Below are positions 5,216-12,046 of a stretch of 12,258 nucleotides of DNA, one piece after another. The DNA comes from JBDTMC01 sp039934475 (lineage in GTDB: Bacteria > Acidobacteriota > Terriglobia > Bryobacterales > Bryobacteraceae): the NCBI GenBank assembly GCA_039934475.1, contig JBDTMC010000225.1:1-12258 (forward strand). Direction: 5' to 3'. Made by a program: the position numbers and the translations under genes. The notes under the pieces were generated by a model, which did no database searches, was not told the origin of the DNA, and saw nothing but the letters and a program-made list of their open reading frames with translations. Numbering within the stretch: the stretch's first letter is position 1; the number at the start of each line of letters is the position of its first letter.

Positions 5216-7211
5216 GTTTCCCCACAACACCCACCACCTGCGTCTTCGCATAGGCGAGTTTCACCTTTGGCGGAATCAGGCACACCACCGTGCCCATCAA
5301 GAGGACCCAGAATCCGATCCAGATCCACGACACCAGCGGGAAGATGTAGGCCTGGATGATCGCCTTATCGGGCGAATCCTGCGACATCGAGGCGAAGTTC
5401 AGGTACAGATCCTCATTGAGGCGCCGCCGGATGTGCACTTGTGACGTGGGTTGGCGGCTCGCTTTGTAGACGCGCCGTTCCGGGCTCATGGTCGCCACCG
5501 GGCTGCCATTCGACGTCACATCGATCACCGCCCGTTGCCAGGCATAGTTGGTGGTGTCGCCGTCCAGAACTTCTTTCACCGTGAGGGTGTACTTGCCCAA
5601 CTCGAAGCTTTCGCCGACCTTCCGTTCCACCGTCGTATCTTTGTTGAACGCCGCGCCGGTGAAGCCGATGAACATGAACACGATGCCCATGTGCACGATG
5701 TAGCCGCCGTAGCGCCGTGTGTTGCGATGAGTGAGGTCTACTGCCGCCAGCACCAGGTTCTGTCCGGTGCGTGCCGCGATGGCTCGCGAGCCTTTATAGA
5801 ATTCGGCCGCAATCGTCCACGCGACAAAAAGGCACAGTCCGAACGACAGTAGCGCGTAGGGATGCCGCACGCCACCGATGAGCAGCCCGGCCATCAAGAC
5901 AAGGCCGGCCACGGCAGGCCAGAAGAACGACCGTTTCAGACTCTCGAACGAGCTGCGCCGCCACGCGATCAGCGGACCCACGCCCGTGAGGAACATCAGG
6001 AACAGCCCTATCGGGATGTTCACCTTATTGAAGAACGGAGCGCCGACGCTCACCTTCTCGCCCATCACTGCTTCCGTAATCACGGGGAACAACGTGCCCC
6101 ACAGAACGGCGAAGCAACTGGCCAGCAGGATGAGGTTGTTGAACAGGAAACTCGATTCGCGGGAGAGGACACTTTCCAGGTGCGCTTCGGTCTTCAAGTA
6201 GGGCAGGCGATCCAGAATCAGGTACGCCGTAATCGCCAACCCAACCGCTATGAACGCGACGAAGTACGTGCCAATGGAGGAAACGCCAAACGCATGTACC
6301 GAAGAAACAATTCCGGAGCGTGTGAGGAACGTGCCGAAGATGCAAAGGAAGAAAGTGCTGGCGATGAGCACCATATTCCACACCTTCATCATGCCCTTCT
6401 TTTCCTGCATCATCACGCTATGCAGAAACGCCGTCGCGGTGATCCAGGGGAGTAGGGAAGCGTTCTCCACCGGGTCCCATCCCCAGTAACCGCCCCAGCC
6501 GAGCACAGCATATGCCCAACCGGCGCCGAGCAGAACGCCCGTAGTCTGGAAGAGCCAGGTGACGATCGTCCACCGCCGCGTTACATGGATCCACGCATCG
6601 CCAGGCTGGCGCGTAATCAGGCTACCCATGGCGAAGGCAAACGGGACAACAAAGCCGACATAGCCCAAATACAGCATGGGCGGATGTATCGCCATCGTCC
6701 AGTATTGGAGCAGGGGGTTTAGGCCCTGCCCGTCCTGCACGGCCGTGATCCCTTTGCCGACGGCGAGCATCTGGAACGGGCTCTCCACGAACACGTTCAG
6801 GATGAGGAAGAAGCACTGTGTGGCAGCAAGGGTAATGAGGACCCACGGCATCATTTCGCGGAAGCGTTTCCGATTCTGCCAGGCCACGATGGCGGCGTAG
6901 GTGGAAAGCAGCCAGCTCCACAGCAGCAGCGAGCCTTCCTGTCCGCCCCACCAAGCCGAGAACTTATAGACGTCAGGCATCGCATGGTTGGTATGCGCGG
7001 CCACATAGGCGAACCGCATATCGCCGGTCAGCAGCGCGTAGACCAGAATTGAGGATGCCAGGGTGATGAGAATCCAGATGGCGTAGATCGCGCGTTGCGC
7101 GCTGACCACCAGGAACGGATTCTTTTTCAGCGCGCCGGCAGCAGAACCGGCGATCGCATAGAGGGAAAGACAGAAGGCCAAAAGGAGGGCCAGAGCTCCC
7201 AGATTCTCCAT
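5196..7211 (-). CDS. ccmF: CcmF, haem lyase subunit of cytochrome c synthetase
   Basis: A 671-residue polytopic membrane protein (E. coli CcmF is 647). The tryptophan-rich WWD haem-handling motif is at 239-255 (WGGYWGWDPVENASLLPW begins at 239). The four conserved haem-ligand histidines can be placed: His176 (AIHPPML) and His306 (SSVHAF) flanking the WWD face, and His264 (AFLHSV) and His507 (YIVHMG) for the transmembrane haem b. The C-terminal extracytoplasmic domain (about 520-625) precedes a last helix (629-650). CcmF takes haem from CcmE and attaches it to the CxxCH thiols of apocytochrome c, working with CcmH. The ATG at 7211 follows an AAAAGGA ribosome site and lies 25 bases after the ccmE stop. 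Confidence 0.97.
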   Translation of the reverse strand: MENLGALALLLAFCLSLYAIAGSAAGALKKNPFLVVSAQRAIYAIWILITLASSILVYALLTGDMRFAYVAAHTNHAMPDVYKFSAWWGGQEGSLLLWSWLLSTYAAIVAWQNRKRFREMMPWVLITLAATQCFFLILNVFVESPFQMLAVGKGITAVQDGQGLNPLLQYWTMAIHPPMLYLGYVGFVVPFAFAMGSLITRQPGDAWIHVTRRWTIVTWLFQTTGVLLGAGWAYAVLGWGGYWGWDPVENASLLPWITATAFLHSVMMQEKKGMMKVWNMVLIASTFFLCIFGTFLTRSGIVSSVHAFGVSSIGTYFVAFIAVGLAITAYLILDRLPYLKTEAHLESVLSRESSFLFNNLILLASCFAVLWGTLFPVITEAVMGEKVSVGAPFFNKVNIPIGLFLMFLTGVGPLIAWRRSSFESLKRSFFWPAVAGLVLMAGLLIGGVRHPYALLSFGLCLFVAWTIAAEFYKGSRAIAARTGQNLVLAAVDLTHRNTRRYGGYIVHMGIVFMFIGFTGAAFNKDTTVERKVGESFELGKYTLTVKEVLDGDTTNYAWQRAVIDVTSNGSPVATMSPERRVYKASRQPTSQVHIRRRLNEDLYLNFASMSQDSPDKAIIQAYIFPLVSWIWIGFWVLLMGTVVCLIPPKVKLAYAKTQVVGVVGKHAPVEN

Positions 7212-7236
7212 TAAGCTGTCCTTTTGCCGCGACGCC

Positions 7237-7674
7237 TTAGAGAGACGCTTTGTTCAGCGGCTGTTGTACCGGTGTTCCGGTGGGTTTTGCTTCGTACTTG
7301 GACGGGCACTTGGCGGCAATCGAACTGGCATGGAACACGCCGTTAGGCTGCATCCGGCCATCCGCCATCGCTTGCGCGGCATCGCGGAAGGTATCCGGCA
7401 GCGGTTCCGTCCCCGTGTAGATCACGTTCAGTTTCCGGTCCTTGCCCTGCTCCGCAATGGTGAAGGCGACTTCCTTGCCGTTGCGTTTGATGGAGCCAGC
7501 GACTACATCCCCAGTGACGCGAACGCGTTGCCCATAGGCGTCTGGACCCATCTGCGAGATCTCGTCGATGGTCTTGTAATAGGTCTTCGATTCGCTGATG
7601 CCGCCGACAGCCAGCCACAGCAGGCATCCCACGATCACAACGACGAGGACCGCAAACTTCCCGTAGGTCTTCAT
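7237..7674 (-). CDS. ccmE: CcmE, haem chaperone, cysteine (CxxxY) type
   Basis: A 145-residue protein with an N-terminal membrane anchor (about 7-24) and an OB-fold beta barrel (31-118: YKTIDEI, QRVRVTGDVVAGSI and NVIYTGTEPLPDTFRDA match family strands). In most bacteria, haem is bound covalently by a His in the HxxxY motif just after this barrel. Here the aligned segment is AAKCPSKY, so Cys123 replaces the His and Tyr127 is kept. The same CxxxY form is known from archaea and Desulfovibrio, where the cysteine binds haem. Length and fold are normal, so the change is not decay. It is the first gene of the operon (start 7674; AAAGG ribosome site) and is followed by ccmF after 25 bases. Confidence 0.93.
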   Translation of the reverse strand: MKTYGKFAVLVVVIVGCLLWLAVGGISESKTYYKTIDEISQMGPDAYGQRVRVTGDVVAGSIKRNGKEVAFTIAEQGKDRKLNVIYTGTEPLPDTFRDAAQAMADGRMQPNGVFHASSIAAKCPSKYEAKPTGTPVQQPLNKASL

Positions 7675-7905
7675 GTTCTTTGCCTTTGCTCTCAGTATAG
7701 CTCCGATATTGCAGACACATGCACTTACGTGCCCACTCGTTAGAGTCCGCAGAATTGCGGAAAATGGCGCAATTTCATCAACGGCGCCTGAGAAAGTATA
7801 CTCCCAAGGTCATGATTGGGTGATTTGACACAGGTGAAATCTCGCAGACCACTGCTTCGGCTGGCGCAACCTTTAGCGGTAGCGACCTGATATTCTCGAA
7901 GCAAC
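7675..7905. promoter_or_regulatory. Divergent intergenic region between ccmE and the membrane-protein gene
   Basis: 231 bases that must hold the start signals for the leftward ccm operon and the rightward gene at 7906. Visible elements are a hairpin-forming repeat TCCGCA-GAAT-TGCGGA (7746-7761), a small dyad GCAC-TTAC-GTGC (7721-7732), a GTATAC palindrome near 7796-7801 and an isolated TTGACA (7825-7830). No -35/-10 pair with proper spacing was found for either direction, so exact promoters are not called. Confidence 0.4.
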
Positions 7906-8298
7906 ATGGATAGCCGCAGTGTGAAGGACGTTGGGGGAACCACGGGAGGACTAGGCAATTTCCTCGTCGGTTTCGTCATGGCCTGCGTAGGCGGCTATCT
8001 GCTCACCAATCAGGTGACGGTAGTTGGCGGGTACTGGGGATTCTATGGCGGCAGCACGTTTGGCATCACCCTGCTGCCGTTCGTGATAGGCGTCGCCATT
8101 CTCTTCTGGAACGGCCGCAGCCCTCTCGGATGGCTTCTCACCGCCGGCGGGTTCCTCTTTATCCTGGCTGGCGTCATCGCCAACCTCCACGTCTACTTCC
8201 AGCCCACCAGCCTGTTTAATACGATAGCGATGCTGATTCTGCTCTGCGGAGGGCTCGCTCTCATCGCCCGTGCCCTACTGCCACAGGGCCGTTCGTAG
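7906..8298 (+). CDS. Four-helix membrane protein of unknown function
   Basis: A 130-residue hydrophobic protein with four predicted membrane helices at about 17-37, 51-68, 73-95 and 102-124, joined by short Gly-rich loops (VVGGYWGFYGGS at 39-50). The N-terminal 16 residues are polar and Gly/Thr-rich. No catalytic or ligand-binding motif is visible and I do not recognise the family. Codon use and the steady hydrophobic periodicity argue for a real gene, although the ribosome site is weak (GAAGCAAC before the ATG). It is divergent from ccmE and precedes the aldo/keto reductase by 70 bases, separated by a possible terminator hairpin, so a shared function with either neighbour is not established. 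Confidence 0.75.
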   Translation: MDSRSVKDVGGTTGGLGNFLVGFVMACVGGYLLTNQVTVVGGYWGFYGGSTFGITLLPFVIGVAILFWNGRSPLGWLLTAGGFLFILAGVIANLHVYFQPTSLFNTIAMLILLCGGLALIARALLPQGRS

Positions 8299-8313
8299 CC
8301 CGCTGTTGCGGGC
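8298..8313 (+). terminator. Possible terminator hairpin after the four-helix membrane protein
   Basis: GCCCGC-TGTT-GCGGGC forms a six-base-pair, fully GC stem with a four-base loop, starting at the last base of the stop codon. The following sequence (CTCTTGCCC) has no real T run, so intrinsic termination would be weak. Position right after the stop is the main support. Confidence 0.4.
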
Positions 8314-8342
8314 CTCTTGCCCAGCGACTAAATCGGCATCGC

Positions 8343-8377
8343 CCGGCTCATGATACGTTATTAAAATCATGAACCGG
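8343..8377 (+). promoter_or_regulatory. Inverted repeat bracketing the aldo/keto reductase start codon
   Basis: CCGGCTCATGAT (8343-8354) and ATCATGAACCGG (8366-8377) are reverse complements at 11 of 12 positions, separated by an AT-rich 11-base spacer. The right arm contains the ATG start codon at 8369-8371. If transcription starts upstream of the left arm, the messenger could fold with its start codon in the stem. If it starts within the spacer, the repeat would be a DNA operator over a promoter. No ordinary Shine-Dalgarno sequence precedes this ATG. Confidence 0.5.
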
Positions 8378-9331
8378 CGCACTTTCATCCAAATGTCACC
8401 GCTCGCACTGGGTGCGGCGTCTACCCTGGCTGCGGATTCCCCCATGCCGATGACCACGCTCGGCAAGTCCGGATTGAAGGTTTCGAAGTTTTGCCTGGGT
8501 GGGTACCACATGCGTGTGCGTGGGGAAGAAGAGGGCATTCGCGTCATCCACCGCGCCATGGAACTAGGCGTTAACTTCTTCGATAGCGCCCACCTCTATC
8601 ACAACGGGGCAAGCGACGAAACGTACGGTAAGGCACTTACCGAGGGCAGACGCCAGAAGATCCTCCTCATGTCGAAGGCCGAGATCCGCGACCGCGACGG
8701 AGCCATGCGCCAGTTGGAACTCACGCTCAAGCGCATGAACACCGACTACCTCGATTTGTGGCAGTGCCATCAGGTGGTTGCGCAGGAGGAAGTGGACCAG
8801 ATCCTCGCTCCGAACGGCTCGCTGGAAGCGTTCGTCAAAGCCAAGCAGCAGGGAAAAGTCCGTCACATCGGATTCACTGGTCATGCCGATCCCGCCGTCC
8901 ACCTGCGCCTGCTGAATGCCACCGACGCCTGGGAAACGGTGCAATGCCCGGTGAACTGCATCGACCCGCACTACCTCAGCTTCATTCAAAATGTGCTGCC
9001 GGCCGCGCGCAAGAAAGGTCTCGGCATCCTCGGCATGAAGTCGAACGCCATGGGCGGCATCGGTAAGAACAAGATCGCCAGCATCGACGAATGCCTCCGT
9101 TTCGCCTGGACGCAGGACGTCAACGTGGTAGTCAGCGGCGTGGAAACAGTGGACCAGTTGGAGCACAACGTCGGCATCTGCAAGAGTTTCCAACCGATGA
9201 CCAAACAGGAGATCAGCGCGCTGCTCGAACGCACCAGGCACGGTCTGTACGGTTCTAAAGTCGAAGAGTACAAGAAGAAGGAAAGCGGCGCTTTCACCAT
9301 GCCTTCGCACCGCGACGGCGACCCTGCCTAA
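8369..9331 (+). CDS. Aldo/keto reductase with Tat-type signal
   Basis: A 320-residue NAD(P)H-dependent oxidoreductase of the aldo/keto reductase barrel fold. The N-terminus MNRRTFIQ followed by a hydrophobic stretch and LAA near residues 20-22 is a twin-arginine signal, implying export of the folded, cofactor-loaded protein. The barrel begins at about 28 (MTTLGKSGLKVSKFCLGG). The catalytic tetrad is complete: Asp72 (NFFDSA), Tyr77 (HLY), Lys103 (MSKAE) and His134 (QCHQ). The family signature around GKVRHIGFTGH (about 161-172) and a late cofactor-side segment (NVVVSGVETVDQLEHN) are also present. The substrate cannot be read from the sequence. The most likely start is the ATG at 8369, since it opens the Tat motif. 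A regulatory inverted repeat covers the start. Confidence 0.9.
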   Translation: MNRRTFIQMSPLALGAASTLAADSPMPMTTLGKSGLKVSKFCLGGYHMRVRGEEEGIRVIHRAMELGVNFFDSAHLYHNGASDETYGKALTEGRRQKILLMSKAEIRDRDGAMRQLELTLKRMNTDYLDLWQCHQVVAQEEVDQILAPNGSLEAFVKAKQQGKVRHIGFTGHADPAVHLRLLNATDAWETVQCPVNCIDPHYLSFIQNVLPAARKKGLGILGMKSNAMGGIGKNKIASIDECLRFAWTQDVNVVVSGVETVDQLEHNVGICKSFQPMTKQEISALLERTRHGLYGSKVEEYKKKESGAFTMPSHRDGDPA

Positions 9332-9442
9332 ACTTAAGGCATCCCCCAATTTTCCATATCTCATGGGTGCTTAGCGGGAGGGCTGGAGGCTCTGCGACCT
9401 GGCACCCCAGAACGAGAGCTTCGGCGTAAGCATCGGAGTGCG

Positions 9443-9589
9443 TTGGTGATCGCCACCGTGGTGCACCCGGTGAAAGAATGGCTCAATTGCCGGTTCCATC
9501 GGCCCGGACTGGCCACCGTCGCTACCACCCTCGCAACTGTGTTGTTGCTGGGCAGCGTGCTGGCTGTTGTAGGGTTCACGCTCACGCGG
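9443..9589 (+). pseudogene. Fragment of an AI-2E/PerM-type transporter gene
   Basis: A 49-codon stretch reads VVHPVKEWLNCRFHRPGLAT, then a hydrophobic helix (VATTLATVLLLGSVLAVVGFTLT). This pattern, a P-x-x-x-W-L-x-x-R motif and arginine-proline-rich turn leading into a long Leu/Val helix, is typical of the N-terminal third of AI-2E family (UPF0118) membrane transporters. The first helix before it and some 250 residues after it are missing. Upstream codons read as non-membrane sequence and downstream ones run antisense into the baeRF gene. It is therefore a relic, probably of a full gene once present at this junction. No start codon with a ribosome site is visible. Confidence 0.5.
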
Positions 9590-10736
9590 CCGCACGGTCC
9601 AAAGCGTGCGGCGAGAGAAACCGCAGAAGACATCCTACGCCACCTAGTCGCACTAGGGTTTCACTGTCGTGAACGATCTCTACTCCACAGCCTGCGAGTT
9701 CGGCCAGCCGGACCAGTTCCTCCTTCACGTCCAGTTCACGACACTGCAGACACCCACAACTCGGGCATGCAGGGGGTTCAAGATGCTGAACCTTCACGGC
9801 ACCGCAACTTGTGCACATCCATGCAAGGTCCGGTTTGTACTCCGTAGCCATCACCAGCATGTCCACTTGCCGGTCTTTGAGGGCCTGCAAGCTCGCTAAG
9901 GTTCCGACCAAGGCGAGGCCATGGCTGCAGAGTCTATCCTGCAACTTTTCTGCGGCGGCCAGAGACTCCTGTTGCTCGTCTTCGACAAAAGTAGCCAGCG
10001 TGGCTGTCACCACAGCGCTGGTGCGGTCGTTCACCGAGGCGGGTACGACATCGATCAACTTTGAGGTTAGTCGTTTTGGCAGAGCTTTCCGGATCAAGGC
10101 GGTCATTCGCGGAGTTCCGGCGAGAATGAGGTGACCGTAGTCGCGAGTTGACATCACTTCGTCCACGACCCGCACTACCTCGTTCGCGAACTGAGGGTTC
10201 TGATCGGGGCGATGATTCTGGTAGTGTTCACGCCCCCAGCCTCTGCCGGCACGCTCCCGGAGTTCGGGTTGTTTCGCCCATACCGTCTCGGTGACCGATC
10301 CCAAATGGACTTCGAGAATACGGGTATTGCGTCCATTCACGAGAACTACGACATAGCGGTCATAGGTGTCCTTCAGTTCCACCAGATGGTAGAGGTTCGG
10401 CGTCGAGTTGACGGCGATCCAGTTTGGCAGCGGCACACAGAATTCGAGGTCGAGAAAGAACTCCTGGGCGCCGCTCCGCGAAAAGACCGCCGCGCCCCTG
10501 CTCTCGGCCCGGAAACCTGCCAAAAGGCGCTCTTCGATGCGGCGGAGGGCCTGTTCGAAGCACTGCCGTTGCGACGCAGGTAAGGCTTTCCGCAGCAGGC
10601 GCACGCGCTCATCAAGAACTCGCCTCGCGTCGGCCAGACCGGCCTCGAGGTTCAGATAACAACTGACCATGGGGTCGGCGGTTTCCCTGATTGTCGCCAA
10701 GGCCAGGACATGCTTCTGTAGCGTTTGAATATTCAT
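9582..10736 (-). CDS. eRF1-like protein (bacterial archaeo-eukaryotic release factor family, Rv2629-like)
   Basis: A 384-residue protein with the three-part layout of bacterial eRF1-like (baeRF) proteins. There is an N-terminal domain (about 1-110, SCYLNLEAG start), a central RNase-H-like domain (125-250) holding the typical VVLVNGRNTRI strand and the GRGWGREHYQNH segment (164-175), and a C-terminal L7Ae-like domain (about 255-373) ending in GGVGCLLRF, the usual close of the family. A zinc ribbon is inserted in the last domain (CTSC 308-311, CPSC 324-327, plus Cys329 and Cys332). Family members are proposed to act at ribosomes, for instance in rescue or dormancy; this is not proven here. The protein runs 11 residues past the usual end into the relic transporter sequence, so the original stop may have been lost. 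The start at 10736 follows AAAGGGA. Confidence 0.82.
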   Translation of the reverse strand: MNIQTLQKHVLALATIRETADPMVSCYLNLEAGLADARRVLDERVRLLRKALPASQRQCFEQALRRIEERLLAGFRAESRGAAVFSRSGAQEFFLDLEFCVPLPNWIAVNSTPNLYHLVELKDTYDRYVVVLVNGRNTRILEVHLGSVTETVWAKQPELRERAGRGWGREHYQNHRPDQNPQFANEVVRVVDEVMSTRDYGHLILAGTPRMTALIRKALPKRLTSKLIDVVPASVNDRTSAVVTATLATFVEDEQQESLAAAEKLQDRLCSHGLALVGTLASLQALKDRQVDMLVMATEYKPDLAWMCTSCGAVKVQHLEPPACPSCGCLQCRELDVKEELVRLAELAGCGVEIVHDSETLVRLGGVGCLLRFLSPHALDRAAA

Positions 10737-10781
10737 CGGAACTGTTTCCCTTTAAAATTGGTGTTTATCTTCTAAGCCGGC

Positions 10782-10928
10782 TTACTCGAGCATCGAGATG
10801 CCGACGTAGAGGCTTCCGAAGAGTACGGCGGTCACACCAATCACGGCCAGAACACTGAGCATTTGCTGGACGCGGCTAGTTGGGCGGTCGCTGATCTTCT
10901 GAATCTGGTCTTCAATACTGTTGAACAT
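10782..10928 (-). CDS. 48-residue single-helix membrane protein
   Basis: A small protein starting at 10928 behind a perfect AAAGGAG ribosome site (10934-10940, spacing five). A longer frame to 10985 would enter the previous gene and lacks such a site. The first 22 residues are polar (MFNSIEDQIQKISDRPTSRV), followed by one membrane helix (about 23-45) and a short end. It lies 40 bases after the zf-TFIIB gene and 45 before the baeRF gene, all on the minus strand, so it is probably co-transcribed with them. I do not recognise the family. Such small membrane proteins often modulate a partner in the same operon, but no partner can be named here. Confidence 0.72.
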   Translation of the reverse strand: MFNSIEDQIQKISDRPTSRVQQMLSVLAVIGVTAVLFGSLYVGISMLE

Positions 10929-10968
10929 AAATTCTCCTTTGAATAACATCTTGGAGCCGGGCGGTTGG

Positions 10969-11334
10969 TTAGCCGCCAAACACACCTAACAACCTCGTCA
11001 TAAAGCCATCGTCTTTCTGGCGGAGAAGATCGCTTTCTCCCTTATCCAGCCAGAGGCCTTCGCAAGAGAAACATTTATCGACGTTGATGCCGCCAAAGGC
11101 GATCTCATCGAGTTGCATGCCGCACTTGGGGCACTTCATGAAGTGTTTTGCCCGCGCCTGCTCTCGTTCCTCGGTGACGAGCGCCGCGTGTCGATTTGCG
11201 GCTAGTTTGCGGGCTTGCTCGGCGTCTTGCCGGGCGAAATATGTTTCCTCTCCCAAAACACCAAGCAGCTGCTGCGTCAGGAGGACATGCTGACGGTCAG
11301 GCTGCTGGTTCTGTCGATCATATGTGCGGAACAT
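10969..11334 (-). CDS. zf-TFIIB-type zinc-ribbon protein
   Basis: A 121-residue protein. An N-terminal helical, Gln/Arg-rich region (1-65, heptad-like, possible coiled coil) is followed by a zf-TFIIB zinc ribbon with CPKC (68-71) and CFSC (88-91). The characteristic segment between and after the cysteines (MQLDEIAFGGINVDKC, then EGLWLDKGE) is clear. The last residues (FMTRLLGVFGG) are hydrophobic. The fold usually binds one zinc ion; its function in bacteria is poorly known. The ATG at 11334 has a GGGAGG ribosome site (11339-11344). It lies 11 bases after the DUF302 gene, which implies an operon. Confidence 0.85.
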   Translation of the reverse strand: MFRTYDRQNQQPDRQHVLLTQQLLGVLGEETYFARQDAEQARKLAANRHAALVTEEREQARAKHFMKCPKCGMQLDEIAFGGINVDKCFSCEGLWLDKGESDLLRQKDDGFMTRLLGVFGG

Positions 11335-11345
11335 TGCGCCTCCCT

Positions 11346-11771
11346 TCAGGTACCAATCTCGGCCGGAAATTGGCGCGCCGAAACAGTCTTGATCGCATCC
11401 CTGACCCGGCCTTGTAGTTTGCTGACCGCAGCGCGCGCTGTTACAGGCAGTCCGCCATGCAGCGCAGCGGCTGGATTCAGCAGGTGAACCAGAGTGAACC
11501 CATCGCGCCCCTCCACAACCAGGTGCAAAGGGAGCAGGACGGCGGCAGAGCGGTCGAGAGCAAGTGCCTCAAGAAGAGCGATGGGGCAATCAACACAGAG
11601 GACCCGGCACGGCGGGAAATCGAAGCGGAGGGCCTGCTTGACTCGACCCGCCAAATCGAGATCCGCAGGAATCTCTAAGCCCGCCGCCATCAGCGCGCGG
11701 CGAATCACCTTGATAGTGTCAGTGAACGGTTGCCGCACGAGGAGGGTTGTGGGTTGTTGATCGCCAGTCAT
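11346..11771 (-). CDS. DUF302 domain protein
   Basis: A 141-residue protein made largely of one DUF302 domain: PFTDTIKVIRRALMAAGLEI, then a downstream D-L-A-G-R-V-K-Q-A-L helix, a DFPPCRVLCVDCP segment with the family's proline-cysteine bend, and AAVLLPLHLVVEG, the strand that precedes the domain's end. The domain is an alpha/beta fold of uncertain function, often found near stress and redox genes. I chose ATG 11771, which has GAGGAAA close upstream. In-frame ATGs at 11795, 11807 and 11810 lie within a tandem repeat and would give N-terminal MERQ repeats. It begins the leftward operon with zf-TFIIB, small membrane protein and baeRF genes. Confidence 0.83.
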   Translation of the reverse strand: MTGDQQPTTLLVRQPFTDTIKVIRRALMAAGLEIPADLDLAGRVKQALRFDFPPCRVLCVDCPIALLEALALDRSAAVLLPLHLVVEGRDGFTLVHLLNPAAALHGGLPVTARAAVSKLQGRVRDAIKTVSARQFPAEIGT

Positions 11772-11784
11772 TGTCTTTCCTCTT

Positions 11785-11808
11785 TGCCTTTCCATCTGCC
11801 TTTCCATC
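11785..11808 (-). repeat. Tandem 12-base repeat with duplicated ATG in the DUF302 leader
   Basis: TGCCTTTCCATC occurs twice in exact tandem (11785-11796 and 11797-11808). On the transcribed minus strand each unit reads GATGGAAAGGCA, carrying an ATG and a GGAAAGG that resembles a ribosome site. A third, degenerate unit (AGAGGAAAGACA) sits directly before the chosen start at 11771. The duplication creates several in-frame starts for the DUF302 gene. Confidence 0.75.
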
Positions 11809-11917
11809 ATGGAGAGGGCATTTCGGTGGCCATTGAGCGCTGACGGACCAATGAACTGAAACGATGGCAGATCCGTGTTCTGCGAGAGGAATGTGTCTTG
11901 GCCGCGAGGGTGGGGGC

Positions 11918-11953
11918 TGCCTCAAAACCGCCAAGGGCGCCGCTGTTGAGGCA
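11918..11953. promoter_or_regulatory. Inverted repeat in the DUF302/ATPase divergent region
   Basis: TGCCTCAA (11918-11925) and TTGAGGCA (11946-11953) are perfect eight-base arms around a 20-base GC-rich spacer. The repeat lies near the middle of the 275-base region between the leftward DUF302 operon and the rightward ATPase gene, where a shared operator might be. No promoter hexamers of good quality were found in either direction, so function is only suggested. Confidence 0.35.
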
Positions 11954-12046
11954 CGTGGAACGTCATACGATCCGGAACGCTCATTAGGATAAGGCGGCTG
12001 GCCGTCGACGTGCAGATGGATTGCAATAGGGAGTTTCTGAAGCAGA

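Noticed and set aside
7694..7699. TATACT on the minus strand as the ccmE -10 hexamer
   Set aside because: No -35 partner at proper spacing, and transcription would start within the ribosome site of ccmE.
7825..7830. TTGACA as a -35 for the gene at 7906
   Set aside because: The sequence 16-18 bases downstream (around ACCACT) is not a -10 hexamer.
11817..11832. Possible sigma-54 promoter (TGG...TGC spacing on the minus strand) for the DUF302 operon
   Set aside because: Only the GG and GC dinucleotides and their ten-base spacing fit; most other consensus positions do not, and such matches are common in GC-rich DNA.
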